From contig JBBIVA010000019.1 in assembly GCA_037439945.1 (NCBI GenBank), positions 1 to 34,975 on the forward strand: a stretch of 34,975 nt of DNA, written 5' to 3'. The notes below the pieces were generated by a model. The model saw only the letters and a list, made by a program, of their open reading frames with translations, searched no databases and was not told the DNA's origin. Each line of letters starts with the position of its first letter. The first letter of the stretch is position 1. Positions 8,487 through 17,253 of the stretch are shown piece by piece. The stretch is from CALEUX01 sp037439945. Its GTDB lineage: Bacteria; Bacteroidota; Bacteroidia; Bacteroidales; Marinilabiliaceae. Position numbers and translations under genes: made by a program.

Positions 8487-9434
8487 TTATAAATTCAACA
8501 GCATCCTTTTTAAAACAACCTGTGCCGAAATAACCCTGTTGGCAGCTTCAGGTATTACAATTGAGTCGGGCCCTTCAATAACCCCATCAGTAACAATCAT
8601 GTTGCGGCGCACTGGCAAACAGTGCATAAATTTAGCCTTATTGGTAATGGCCATTTTATTTTCATCCACCGTCCATGATTTATCTTTGCTAAGTATCTGT
8701 CCATAGCTTGAATAACTTGCCCAGTTTTTTGCATATATAAAATCAGCGGCTTCAAATGCCTTATTTTGGTTGGGCTCATATTTAACACCTTTCATGAACT
8801 CGGGGGCCAGATCATATCCTTGGGGGTGGGTAACAACCAACTCAACATCTGCAATCTTCATCCATTCAACAAAAGAATTGGGTACCGCCTGTGGCAGTGC
8901 CCTTGGATGTGGGGCCCAGGTAAGAACTACTTTTGGCTTTTCTTTTTTCTTGTACTCTTCTATAGTAATGAGGTCGGCAAAAGCCTGCAGTGGATGCCTT
9001 GTTGCCGATTCAAGGCTAATAACAGGGACCCCAGATAATTCAATGAATGGAGTAAGTATTTTTTCATTGTAATCGTCGGCTTTGCTTTCAAAGCGGGCAA
9101 ATGACCTAACTCCAATAATATCACAGTACTGACCCATTACAGGAACTGCCTCGCGTATATGTTCAGGCTTATCTCCGTCCATAATAACACCAGATTCAGT
9201 TTCAAGTTTCCAGCCATCATTATTAATATCCAGAACAATTACATTCATTCCAAGATTTAGCGCCGCTTTTTGTGTACTAAGCCTGGTGCGTAAACTTGAA
9301 TTAAAAAATATTATTAGTAAGGTCTTGTTTTTTCCTAATTCCTGGTCGGCAAATGGGTTTAGTTTAACCTTTTTTGCTTCAACCAGGGCTTGTTTTAAAT
9401 CCCCCAAATCTCCGGGTGTTAAAAATCTTCTCAT
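8487..9434 (-). CDS. argF': N-succinylornithine carbamoyltransferase (ArgF')
   Basis: Transfers the carbamoyl group to an N-acylated ornithine, giving N-acylcitrulline. The 315-aa product has FFNSSLRTRLS (residues 43-53) in place of the STRTR motif of ordinary OTCases, plus ATRHPLQAFAD and HCLPVRRNM. Residue 90 in MDGDKPEH is Pro. In the published comparison of Bacteroides fragilis SOTCase (Pro90) with Xanthomonas AOTCase (Glu at the equivalent site), this residue switches specificity between succinyl and acetyl. The enzyme should therefore use N-succinyl-L-ornithine. It lies 19 bp after proA and 3 bp before argB, inside one transcription unit. The family call is secure; the substrate call rests on one residue plus overall resemblance to the Bacteroides enzyme as I remember it. 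Confidence 0.93.
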   Translation of the reverse strand: MRRFLTPGDLGDLKQALVEAKKVKLNPFADQELGKNKTLLIIFFNSSLRTRLSTQKAALNLGMNVIVLDINNDGWKLETESGVIMDGDKPEHIREAVPVMGQYCDIIGVRSFARFESKADDYNEKILTPFIELSGVPVISLESATRHPLQAFADLITIEEYKKKEKPKVVLTWAPHPRALPQAVPNSFVEWMKIADVELVVTHPQGYDLAPEFMKGVKYEPNQNKAFEAADFIYAKNWASYSSYGQILSKDKSWTVDENKMAITNKAKFMHCLPVRRNMIVTDGVIEGPDSIVIPEAANRVISAQVVLKRMLLNL

Positions 9435-9453
9435 TATTTTAATTTTTAAATTG

Positions 9454-10701
9454 TTACGGACGCGTCAATCCATCACTGTTTATCAGCCATTTGTAACTTG
9501 TAAGCTCTTTTAAACCCATAGGGCCCCGTGCGTGGAGTTTTTGGGTGCTGATTCCAATTTCTGCCCCCATATCAAATTGGGCCCCATCGGTAAAAGCTGT
9601 TGATGTATTACAATAAACGGCTGCAGCATCCACTTCATTATAAAAGCGTTGAATATTATTTTTATCGGTTGATAGAATTGCTTCGCTATGTTTGGTACCA
9701 TATGTAGAAATGTGGCTTAGGGCCTGGTCAATATTATCAACGGTTTTTATTGCCATCCTATAATCGAGGAATTCTTTACCAAATGAATTATCATTGGCTT
9801 TAGACAACAGTTTAGAAGGATAATTTCCTGAAAGTACTTTATAGGAGTCACCATCGGCCTCAATTTTAACAGATTTTGCTGCCAGGGGGGCAACCAAATC
9901 AGGCAGTTGATATAAACGCTGATAGTTTATAATTAAACATTCAAGGGCGTTGCAAACACTAACGCGCCTTGTTTTGGCGTTAAAAATTACTTTTTTGGAT
10001 AATTCAAGGTCGGCACTTTCGTCAAAATAAGTATGAACAACTCCGGCCCCAGTTTCAATAACTGCAACTTTGGCGTTTTCCCTGACTGAGTTAATAAGCG
10101 ATTGTGAACCCCTTGGTATTAAAACATCAACCAAGCCGGCTGCATTCATTAATACCTGGGCCGCTTCCCTTTCAGGAGGCAGCATTTGTAAAATATCAGG
10201 GGAAACACCGTTTTCAATTAAGCTTTTATGAATTAATGATGTTATTGCCTGGTTCGAAAACCAAGCATCCAATCCTCCTTTTAAAACTACTGCATTGCCA
10301 GTTCTGAAACATAATGCGAAAACATCAAAAGTTACATTGGGGCGCGCTTCATATATTACTCCTACCACTCCCAAAGGAACCCTTATTTTTTTTAATTTCA
10401 GACCGTTTTGTAATTCTTTTTCCTCAAGTATTTCCCCCAATGGAGAATCCATCATTGCAACCTTACGAAGGTCATGGGCAATACCACTTATCCGTTCTTT
10501 GGTTAGCAAAAGCCTGTCGAACCTGGGATCGGTTTCATCCATTCTATCCAGGTCCAATTTGTTGGCAGATATTAAATTATTGGCATTGGTCTCGGCACGT
10601 TCAGCCAAATCTAGCAATACTTTCCGGTTTGTTTCATTGCTGACTTTCACCAGCAAAGGGGCTGATGTTTTAGCTTTTATTATTTGTTCGGTAGTATTCA
10701 T
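9454..10701 (-). CDS. proA: Glutamate-5-semialdehyde dehydrogenase
   Basis: Reduces glutamyl-5-phosphate to glutamate semialdehyde with NADPH, the second step of proline synthesis. The 415-aa ALDH-fold protein shows IRVPLGVVGVIYEARPNVT, GNAVVLKGG, and the catalytic Cys in the RRVSVCNALECL block. It ends with the conserved ISTQKLHARGPMGL segment. Length fits the family (about 415 aa). It follows proB by 41 bp and precedes argF' by 19 bp, in the proB-proA-argF' order also known, from memory, in Bacteroides. Confidence 0.96.
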   Translation of the reverse strand: MNTTEQIIKAKTSAPLLVKVSNETNRKVLLDLAERAETNANNLISANKLDLDRMDETDPRFDRLLLTKERISGIAHDLRKVAMMDSPLGEILEEKELQNGLKLKKIRVPLGVVGVIYEARPNVTFDVFALCFRTGNAVVLKGGLDAWFSNQAITSLIHKSLIENGVSPDILQMLPPEREAAQVLMNAAGLVDVLIPRGSQSLINSVRENAKVAVIETGAGVVHTYFDESADLELSKKVIFNAKTRRVSVCNALECLIINYQRLYQLPDLVAPLAAKSVKIEADGDSYKVLSGNYPSKLLSKANDNSFGKEFLDYRMAIKTVDNIDQALSHISTYGTKHSEAILSTDKNNIQRFYNEVDAAAVYCNTSTAFTDGAQFDMGAEIGISTQKLHARGPMGLKELTSYKWLINSDGLTRP

Positions 10702-10742
10702 TCTGATTGAATTAATTTTTAATGCCAGGATTATTTCAGGAG

Positions 10743-11819
10743 TTATGGAAATAAATAAAGGTAATCGTAATGCACCAGTGGTTTAAATTTCTTATCAGTT
10801 AAATGTTCATCTGCCTTTTTGTGGTCATACTGGGCTTTCCCAATTCCGATTAATTTCCCGCTATTGTCGATTATTCGAAGTAAATCACCTTTTTTAAATA
10901 CACCTGTAATGTTAGTAATTCCGGCCAGTAACAGACTGGTGGCCCGCTGTGAGAATAAGGCGTCCCTCGCTCCCTGGTTTATTGTTATTTCAGCACTAGT
11001 AAACCCTGCTGAATAAGCCATCCATTTTTTAATTGCCGGTCTGGGGGTTCCGGGTATAAATTTTGTGTGGGGGTTAATTCCTGTTTGTTTTGCCAAATCA
11101 AGGATAATTCCATTTTTGCATCCATTGGCAATATGAACGGCTATACCGGCGGCGGCAGTATTTTGAGCAATTCGCCCTTTTGTAAGCATACCGCCACGAC
11201 CGAAATTACTTTTTTGGGTAGTAACAAAATCAGACAATTCAATTTCTCCGTTTCTTATTTCTTCAATCAGGATGGATTTAGAATCAGACGGGTTGCCATT
11301 GAAAATTCCATCAACATTGCTTAAAATGAAAAGGGCTTTTGTATTCATCATGGTTGCCACCAAGCCGGCCAGTTCATCATTATCGGTAAACATTAAAGCA
11401 GTTACCGAAACTGCATCATTTTCGTTTATAATTGGAATAATATTGTTTTCCAGAAGGACCGACAGGCAGTTTTTCATATTTAAATAGTGTTCCCTGGTTC
11501 TGAAATCCTGTTTGGTAACTAGAACCTGAGCACATGTAATGCCATGATGTTCAAAAAGGGCTGAGTATGTTGCAAGGAGTTTTACCTGTCCAACCGATGA
11601 TAGCAACTGACGTTCTGAAACCGGATCTTTTTTTGGGGGTGTAGCAACAAGGGTTCGACCGGAAGCTACGGCACCCGATGAAACAAGAATTGTTTTGGTT
11701 CCGTTTTTATGCAATTCTGCAATCTGTTCAGTTATGTGCGTAATTCTCCCAATATCAAGCTTTCCGTCTTGACGGGTGAGTACGTTTGACCCAATTTTTA
11801 TTGTTATTGTTTTGTACAC
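10743..11819 (-). CDS. proB: Glutamate 5-kinase
   Basis: Phosphorylates glutamate at the gamma carboxyl, the committed step of proline synthesis. The 358-aa product has an amino-acid-kinase domain (TIKIGSNVLT, LVSSGAVASGR, IINENDAVS, FTDNDELAGLVA, LSNVDGIF, GRGGMLTKGRIAQNTAAAG). A C-terminal PUA domain starts near residue 265 (NQGARDALF, GVFKKGDLLRI). The first codon is GTG and I see no better in-frame ATG. proC ends 25 bp upstream. The PUA domain is often linked to proline feedback in this family. Confidence 0.96.
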   Translation of the reverse strand: MYKTITIKIGSNVLTRQDGKLDIGRITHITEQIAELHKNGTKTILVSSGAVASGRTLVATPPKKDPVSERQLLSSVGQVKLLATYSALFEHHGITCAQVLVTKQDFRTREHYLNMKNCLSVLLENNIIPIINENDAVSVTALMFTDNDELAGLVATMMNTKALFILSNVDGIFNGNPSDSKSILIEEIRNGEIELSDFVTTQKSNFGRGGMLTKGRIAQNTAAAGIAVHIANGCKNGIILDLAKQTGINPHTKFIPGTPRPAIKKWMAYSAGFTSAEITINQGARDALFSQRATSLLLAGITNITGVFKKGDLLRIIDNSGKLIGIGKAQYDHKKADEHLTDKKFKPLVHYDYLYLFP

Positions 11820-11844
11820 TTTTAGCCGGAATTTTACTTAAAAA

Positions 11845-12648
11845 CTACTTTTTATTGTTTTCAATTTTATTGTAAGATGTTAGCAACCCTTTTATTAATG
11901 AGGAACTAAATCCCTGGTGTTCCATTTCATTTAACCCGGAAATAGTTATTCCCCTGGGAGTTGTAACTTTATCAATTTCTGCTTCGGGATGGCTTTCTCC
12001 GTCAATTATTAGTTGAGCTGCCCCCTTAACCGTTTGTGATGCTATTTTTAGGGCGAGGTCAGAGCCAAACCCTATTTCAATTCCCCCTTGTGTTGCTGCC
12101 CTGATAAACCTTAGGGCGAAAGCTATTCCGCAGGCAGCCAATACTGTTGCCGAAGCCATTAATTCCTCAGGAATGTATTGGGCAGTGCCCATTTTTTCAA
12201 AAAACACCCTTACTTCTTGTTCCTGTTCAGCAGTTGCATTAAGAGACGATAAACAAGTCATGGATTGACCAATAGCAATTGCAGTATTAGGCATGGCCCT
12301 GAAAACAGGATATTTATTTCCGGAAAAATCAACTAGTGAATTATTACTTATTCCAGTTGCCAATGAAACAAGAATTACATCAGGATTAAGGTGTGGGGTA
12401 ATTTCCCTGACTATATCTTCCATTTGATATGGCTTTACTGCCAAAAATACAAAACTGGCATCTTTAACCGCTGATTTATTATCACTTCCGGTGGTTATTC
12501 CAATTTTTGCCAAATTTTCAAGTAATTGAAATCTTCGGCGGGTTATTGATATAAATTTGGGTTCCACAATATTCGTGAATACTATTCCCTTTGCCAGGGC
12601 CGAGCCCAGATTACCACCACCAATTATTGCAATTTTTTGGTTTTTCAT
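11845..12648 (-). CDS. proC: Pyrroline-5-carboxylate reductase
   Basis: Last proline step: reduces P5C to proline with NAD(P)H. The Rossmann motif IAIIGGGNLGSALA sits right at the N-terminus when the start is taken at MKNQKIAII (ATG at 12646-12648), giving 267 aa, the usual ProC length. The C-terminal helical domain carries the family's FRAMPNTAI and TPRGITISGL motifs. The frame stays open upstream to 12723, but that 25-residue extension is encoded by an interspersed repeat and is probably not translated. The gene is 161 bp downstream of the NUMOD4/HNH gene and 25 bp upstream of proB. Confidence 0.94.
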   Translation of the reverse strand: MKNQKIAIIGGGNLGSALAKGIVFTNIVEPKFISITRRRFQLLENLAKIGITTGSDNKSAVKDASFVFLAVKPYQMEDIVREITPHLNPDVILVSLATGISNNSLVDFSGNKYPVFRAMPNTAIAIGQSMTCLSSLNATAEQEQEVRVFFEKMGTAQYIPEELMASATVLAACGIAFALRFIRAATQGGIEIGFGSDLALKIASQTVKGAAQLIIDGESHPEAEIDKVTTPRGITISGLNEMEHQGFSSSLIKGLLTSYNKIENNKK

Positions 12649-12726
12649 CCGTAAATAATTTTTTGATTTAGGTCGGATAGCTTGTCCCAATACATCGGGG
12701 AAACTTGTATGGAGAATTTGCATCCG
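12646..12726 (+). repeat. Interspersed repeat, copy R2 (proC leader)
   Basis: It begins CATCCGTAAATAATTTTTTG, whose CAT is the complement of the proC start codon. It continues GATTTAGGTCGG and GCTTGTCCC-(N)-TCGGGG and ends near GCATCCG. It aligns with R1 over at least 43 bp next to the start codon, about 80 percent by eye. It contains a small CCC..GGG hairpin. Confidence 0.7.
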
Positions 12727-12771
12727 TTTTTGTTTTATATGATTCAGCCCGTTTCCTTTTTTTATGTTGTA

Positions 12772-12792
12772 TTTGATTAAAATAAAATCAAA
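12772..12792. repeat. Small AT-rich palindrome between the HNH gene and proC
   Basis: TTTGATT (12772-12778) and AATCAAA (12786-12792) are perfect inverted repeats with a 7-nt spacer, just downstream of the NUMOD4/HNH stop codon. There is no GC core. It could be a weak mRNA hairpin or a protein site. Confidence 0.35.
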
Positions 12793-12809
12793 CTATTAAT
12801 ACAAAAAAA

Positions 12810-13403
12810 TTATTGGGCGTTGGTATTATCTTTAGTTGTTACCTCAACATGTGACCAGTTTTCACCCTTTTTAATCCGGTGAAGTTGCATTTCACTTATT
12901 CCAAATTGCCTTGCCAGAATCCTTAATTTGGTTTTTCTGTTAGGGTCCAACAACTTTTTTTTAAGTCTCATAACCTGAGTGGCATTTAGTTTTGGGCCTT
13001 CAAATGAATTACGGCCAATGTTTTTCTTTTTACTTTCAATAAGCATTGGGTTTTTTCTCTGGTGCTCGTATGTTTCACTACGGGTAGCCCATTTCAGGTT
13101 TTTAAAGAAATTATTACTCTTGTTAAAGTCCATGTGAATTACAGAAAAATCATCTTTATTTCTTGATGGTAAAAAATATTCAGCTACCAATTTATGCACA
13201 TAATAGGTAGTTGATACACCATAGGGGCGCAAGGGTAGGGTTTTGTATCCCTTAAGGCATCCTCCTTTTATAAGATTTCCTTCACGGAAATTTTCTGTAA
13301 AGCTAATAACCCGTCCGTAATTACTAATTGCGTAACGTTTCCTTAGGGCTTTTTCCGGAAATAAAATCTCTTTCCATTCTTCATTCCAATAAAATCTGAT
13401 CAT
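12810..13403 (-). CDS. NUMOD4-HNH protein with C-terminal HTH, inside the arg operon
   Basis: The 197-aa product has three parts. A NUMOD4 motif covers about residues 8-35 (EEWKEI, then YAISNYGRVIS). An HNH_3-type core covers about 68-110, with VHKLVAEYFLP (His70), VIHMDF (His90) and NNFFKNLKWAT. A helix-turn-helix covers about 140-184 (LNATQVMRLKKKL, ILARQFGISEMQLHRIKKGENW). This architecture is typical of phage and intron homing nucleases. Here it is free-standing, with no visible intron or phage genes, and sits 33 bp after argD and 161 bp before proC on the same strand. The HNH His residues are retained, so it may still cut DNA. It could be a captured homing endonuclease or one co-opted as a DNA-binding regulator. 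Family call is good; role unknown. Confidence 0.85.
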   Translation of the reverse strand: MIRFYWNEEWKEILFPEKALRKRYAISNYGRVISFTENFREGNLIKGGCLKGYKTLPLRPYGVSTTYYVHKLVAEYFLPSRNKDDFSVIHMDFNKSNNFFKNLKWATRSETYEHQRKNPMLIESKKKNIGRNSFEGPKLNATQVMRLKKKLLDPNRKTKLRILARQFGISEMQLHRIKKGENWSHVEVTTKDNTNAQ

Positions 13404-13436
13404 GTGGGTGGGTTGTATTTTTTGTGCGGTTAGTTT

Positions 13437-14564
13437 TCAGGTTTTCAGTATCTCTTTCAATCCAGTTATAAATTTTTCAGCCATTGGTATTGTTAATGTC
13501 AAAGGTGGCAGCAAACGGATAATATTATTTGATGATATTCCGGTAAATATTCCTTTTTGAGCAACCAACTTCTTTCTGATTTCCCCTACATCTTCATTAA
13601 ACTGAAGGCCCAACATTAATCCCCTTCCCCTGACTTCTTCAATTTGTGGGATACTTGCAAGTTCAGCAGTTAAAAAATTCCCAATGTTTTTTGCATTGCT
13701 TATCAGGTCCTGATTTTTTATAACTTCAACAACTGCTAAAGCTGCAGCACAGGCAAGGTAATTTCCTCCAAATGTGGTGCCAAGTAATCCATATGAAGCT
13801 TTAAAAACCGGAGAAATAATCATGCCTCCGATTGGAAAACCATTACCCATTCCCTTAGCCAAAGTTATAATATGTGGGCGTATTCCTGATTCCTGGCAGG
13901 CAAAAAACCTACCTGAACGACCATAACCGGATTGTATTTCATCGAGTATAAGAACAGTATTATTTTTATTACAAAGGCTTTCCAAACCTTTTAGAAAATC
14001 ATTTTCAGGAACCCTGATCCCACCAATTCCCTGTATTCCTTCAACAATTATTGCACAAACATCTCCTTTTTCAATTTCATTGGTAACTGATTCAATATTG
14101 TTTAACTCAAGAAAGGTAACCTGATGGCCTTTGTTTATTTCTGCCTGAATAGTTGGGTTATCTGTAGTGGCAACTGCAGCCGAGGTACGTCCGTGAAAGG
14201 CTTTTTTAAATGCAATTACCCTTTTTTTTCCATTATGGAAAGATGCCAGCTTTAATGCATTTTCATTAGCTTCGGCCCCTGAATTACATAAAAACAGACT
14301 ATAATCAGGAAAATTACTTAACTCCCCAAGTTTAACTGCAAGTTCATCCTGTAAAGGATTTTGAACCGAATTTGAATAAAATCCTATATCATTTAATTGT
14401 TGGGTAAGGCGATTAACATAATGGGGATGTGAATGACCAATTGAGATCACAGCATGACCGCCATACATATCAAGATATTTATTACCATTACTATCCCATA
14501 CATAACAATCAAGTGCCTTTTGGGGAGTAACACTCATGAGGGGATATACGTCAAATAGTTTCAT
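13437..14564 (-). CDS. argD: N-acylornithine aminotransferase
   Basis: PLP-dependent class III aminotransferase converting N-acylglutamate semialdehyde plus glutamate to N-acylornithine. The 375-aa product has the PLP-phosphate region CNSGAEANENALKLA, KKAFHGRT, and the LDEIQSGYGRSG Asp motif. The Schiff-base Lys is in TLAKGMGNGFPIGG, followed by LLGTTFGGN. It is 31 bp downstream of argC. The acyl group is probably succinyl, given ArgF'. Confidence 0.95.
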   Translation of the reverse strand: MKLFDVYPLMSVTPQKALDCYVWDSNGNKYLDMYGGHAVISIGHSHPHYVNRLTQQLNDIGFYSNSVQNPLQDELAVKLGELSNFPDYSLFLCNSGAEANENALKLASFHNGKKRVIAFKKAFHGRTSAAVATTDNPTIQAEINKGHQVTFLELNNIESVTNEIEKGDVCAIIVEGIQGIGGIRVPENDFLKGLESLCNKNNTVLILDEIQSGYGRSGRFFACQESGIRPHIITLAKGMGNGFPIGGMIISPVFKASYGLLGTTFGGNYLACAAALAVVEVIKNQDLISNAKNIGNFLTAELASIPQIEEVRGRGLMLGLQFNEDVGEIRKKLVAQKGIFTGISSNNIIRLLPPLTLTIPMAEKFITGLKEILKT

Positions 14565-14595
14565 TATTGATGAATTATATAGAATTTAATTTCAT

Positions 14596-15567
14596 TTAAA
14601 ATGCTGATGGCTTTAAGTAAAGTCCTGTTGTTTCTTCAATTCCAAATAACAGGTTCATGTTTTGGACTGCCTGGCCTGATGCTCCTTTTGTTAAATTGTC
14701 TATTATGCTTGTAATATGAAGTTTCTTTCTATATACGCCAAGTTCCAGTAAGCATTTATTTGTATTTACAACCTGTTTAAGATCTACCGGGTTATCAGAT
14801 AAAAATACGAAAGGATGAGATTTATAATAATCTTCAAAAATATTTCGGGCTTCAGATAATGATAAATTGCAATCCAGATAAACAGATGCCAGAATTCCAC
14901 GGGAGAAATTTCCTCTCATGGGAACGAAATTTATAGGTTCATTAAACTGGGGCATTACTTGCTTTAGGGACTGCATAATTTCATCCATATGCTGGTGTTC
15001 AAATTGCTTATAAAGTGATACATTATCATTTCTCCAGCTAAAATGTGTAGTTGGTGAATGTGTCTGGCCTGCACCTGTTGATCCGGTAATTGCGTGAACA
15101 TGAGTTTCTGTTAGAATGTTGTTAAGGGCTAATGGCAGTAATGCCAACTGAATAGCTGTTGCGAAGCATCCCGGATTGGCAATTTTAGAAGCTGATAAAA
15201 TTTTATCCCTGTTTAGCTCCGGCAATCCATAAACAAAATCATTCCCGGGTTTTACCAATCTAAAGTCATTACTAAGGTCAATTATTTTTACATTTTCCGG
15301 AACCGGGTACTTATTAATAAAAGCGGCTGAATTTCCATGGCCAGTACAAAGAAAAAGTATGTCAATTATTTTAAAATCAGGGTTTTCAGAAAAGGTCAGG
15401 CTGGTGTCACCAATTAAATCGGTGTGTACTTTGGTAATATGCTGGCCTGCATGGCTTCCACTAACGACCCATTTTATCTCAGATAACGGATGCCCTATTA
15501 GTATTCTTATCAGTTCACCGGCTGTGTAGCCTGCTCCTCCAACTATCCCAACCTTTATAAATTCCAT
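14596..15567 (-). CDS. argC: N-acyl-gamma-glutamyl-phosphate reductase
   Basis: NADPH-dependent reduction of N-acylglutamyl phosphate to the semialdehyde. The 323-aa product starts with GIVGGAGYTAGELIRIL (dinucleotide binding), has the catalytic Cys134 in NPGCFATAIQLALLPL, and has GSTGAGQTHSPTTHF. The EHQHMDEI segment is where the second catalytic residue, a His, lies in this family. The gap to argG is 71 bp and contains a weak ARG-box-like site; argD follows by 31 bp. Confidence 0.95.
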   Translation of the reverse strand: MEFIKVGIVGGAGYTAGELIRILIGHPLSEIKWVVSGSHAGQHITKVHTDLIGDTSLTFSENPDFKIIDILFLCTGHGNSAAFINKYPVPENVKIIDLSNDFRLVKPGNDFVYGLPELNRDKILSASKIANPGCFATAIQLALLPLALNNILTETHVHAITGSTGAGQTHSPTTHFSWRNDNVSLYKQFEHQHMDEIMQSLKQVMPQFNEPINFVPMRGNFSRGILASVYLDCNLSLSEARNIFEDYYKSHPFVFLSDNPVDLKQVVNTNKCLLELGVYRKKLHITSIIDNLTKGASGQAVQNMNLLFGIEETTGLYLKPSAF

Positions 15568-15600
15568 GTTTTGGTTATTATTAAAATCCTGTTATTAGTT

Positions 15601-15614
15601 TGAATAAAAATCGA
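15601..15614. promoter_or_regulatory. Weak ARG-box-like site between argG and argC
   Basis: TGAATAAAAATCGA differs from TGNATWWWWATNCA at one core position (G for C). It sits in a 71-bp intra-operon gap in AT-rich DNA, so it may be chance. Confidence 0.25.
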
Positions 15615-15638
15615 GCTTATGTAAAAACAAATTGAAAA

Positions 15639-16844
15639 TTACTCAATATTAAGCTGTTCTGAATTCACATGGTTAAATACCTTCAGGTAATTAGCTAAAA
15701 TCCTGGTAAATCCTTTAACGTCGTCACCTGTCCAGGCTTTATTAACTTCTCCGTAATCACCAAACCCACTTTTCATAAGGTCATTATCTGATTCTATTCC
15801 ATTAAGCATAAACCTGTATGGATATAGCTGGATAAAAACCTTTCCTGAAACGTTTACCTGGGTGTTTTCAAGAAACTTTTCAATATCGCGCATTACCGGC
15901 TCAAGATATAAAGCTTCATGCAGTAACATGCCGTACCAGTTTGCCAACTGTTCTTTCCAATATAGCTGCCATTTGGTAAGGGTGTGTTTTTCAAGCAGAT
16001 GGTGCGATTTTATTATTAATAATGGGGCAGCTGCTTCAAAACCAACGCGTCCCTTTATTCCAATGATTGTATCACCAACATGTACATCACGGCCAATTGC
16101 ATAAGATGATCCGAATTCTTCAACTGCCTTTATAGCTTCAATCTTATTCTTGTAAAATTTTCCGTTAACGCCGGTTAATTCTCCCTTAGAGAATTCAAGA
16201 ACAAGTTGCTCACTCCCTGTTTTTACCGGTTGACTGGGATAAGCTGCATCAGGGAGAGGTAGATTTGATGATAGTGTTTCTTTACCACCCACACTTGTTC
16301 CCCATAATCCCTTATTAATACTGTAGGCCATTTTAGTCCAGTCACGCTCAACACCTTCTTTTTTGAGGTACTCAATTTCTTCATCACGCGATAATGTTTT
16401 GTCGCGAATAGGCGTAATTATTTTAATATCGGGTGCCAAAATCTGGAAAGTAAGATCAAAACGAACCTGGTCATTTCCTGCTCCTGTGCTCCCATGTGCT
16501 ATATAATCCGCACCTACTTCCCTTGCATATTTCACAATAGCCAATGCCTGAAAAATACGTTCAGAAGATACTGAAAGGGGATATGTGTTGTTTTTTAGTA
16601 TATTACCAAATATCATGTACCTGATGCAGTTTTTATAATACAAACCGGTAATATCAATGGCAACATGTTTAGCCACTCCTAGTGAATAGGCATTTTTCTC
16701 CACTTCTTTTAATTCTGCTTCAGAAAAACCACCGGTATTTGCAATTGCAGAATAAACTTCAAGATTTTTTTCCCTGGTGAGATATTTAACACAATAGGAG
16801 GTATCCAAACCACCACTAAATGCCAGTACTACTCTTTCTTTCAT
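15639..16844 (-). CDS. argG: Argininosuccinate synthase
   Basis: ATP-dependent condensation of citrulline with aspartate. The 401-aa product begins with the N-type PP-motif LAFSGGLDTSYCVKYL and has GADYIAHGSTGAGNDQVRFD, the citrulline/aspartate/AMP site. It continues with IITPIRDK and WGTSVGGKETL, and with GRVGFEAAAPLL in the C-terminal synthetase domain. A 409-bp gap lies upstream (to the GNAT gene) with a hairpin and a one-mismatch ARG box, so argG probably heads a transcription unit. The leader ATATTTACAGATG resembles the TTTACSGATG leader of gltA and proC. Confidence 0.96.
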   Translation of the reverse strand: MKERVVLAFSGGLDTSYCVKYLTREKNLEVYSAIANTGGFSEAELKEVEKNAYSLGVAKHVAIDITGLYYKNCIRYMIFGNILKNNTYPLSVSSERIFQALAIVKYAREVGADYIAHGSTGAGNDQVRFDLTFQILAPDIKIITPIRDKTLSRDEEIEYLKKEGVERDWTKMAYSINKGLWGTSVGGKETLSSNLPLPDAAYPSQPVKTGSEQLVLEFSKGELTGVNGKFYKNKIEAIKAVEEFGSSYAIGRDVHVGDTIIGIKGRVGFEAAAPLLIIKSHHLLEKHTLTKWQLYWKEQLANWYGMLLHEALYLEPVMRDIEKFLENTQVNVSGKVFIQLYPYRFMLNGIESDNDLMKSGFGDYGEVNKAWTGDDVKGFTRILANYLKVFNHVNSEQLNIE

Positions 16845-17073
16845 CTGTAAATATTTTTAATATTGGCCTGTTTACCAATATGTTTTATTAAAATAATATT
16901 TCCCCTTTTAGTAAAGTTGGGCCTGTTTTTATGATGCAACATCACGATGAACTTTTGATTTTCATCGAATTGGTTTCATTCTATTTTAAATTTATGAATT
17001 ATGGTTTTTTATCTGGCCTTATTGTCAATTCCGGTTTTTTTAATCTAATCTTTTTGCCCCAACCAAAGAGTTG

Positions 17074-17087
17074 TTAATAAATATCCA
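17074..17087. promoter_or_regulatory. Candidate ArgR operator upstream of argG
   Basis: TTAATAAATATCCA matches TGNATWWWWATNCA except for T instead of G at position 2. It lies about 230 bp upstream of argG in the 409-bp gap after the GNAT gene. No clear TAnnTTTG element was found beside it. Confidence 0.5.
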
Positions 17088-17167
17088 TAAAAAAAGGAAG
17101 GGCTTAAATTTTCAAATAAAAAATTAAAGCTGCTTTATCTTTTACAGTTACATGTTATTAAAATAAG

Positions 17168-17202
17168 CTTAAAGAGAAAAACTTTATTGAATTTCTCTTA
17201 AG
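17168..17202 (-). terminator. Hairpin downstream of the argR-GNAT genes
   Basis: CTTAAAGAGAAA (17168-17179) pairs with TTTCTCTTAAG (17192-17202) with one bulged base. On the minus strand it is followed by CTTATTTTAAT. It lies 51 bp after the GNAT stop and may end the argR-GNAT transcript. The stem is AT-rich, so strength is uncertain. Confidence 0.45.
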
Positions 17203-17253
17203 GGCATAAGTATAAATGGTTAGAATATTAAACTAAACTCTTTAATTTAAAAG

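Noticed and set aside
8766..9072. Long plus-strand ORFs inside argF', proA, proB and other minus-strand genes
   Set aside because: They are antisense shadows of well-supported genes, with no independent features.
12649..12723. 25-residue N-terminal extension of ProC
   Set aside because: Encoded by the interspersed repeat; the Rossmann motif and normal family length fit the ATG at 12648.
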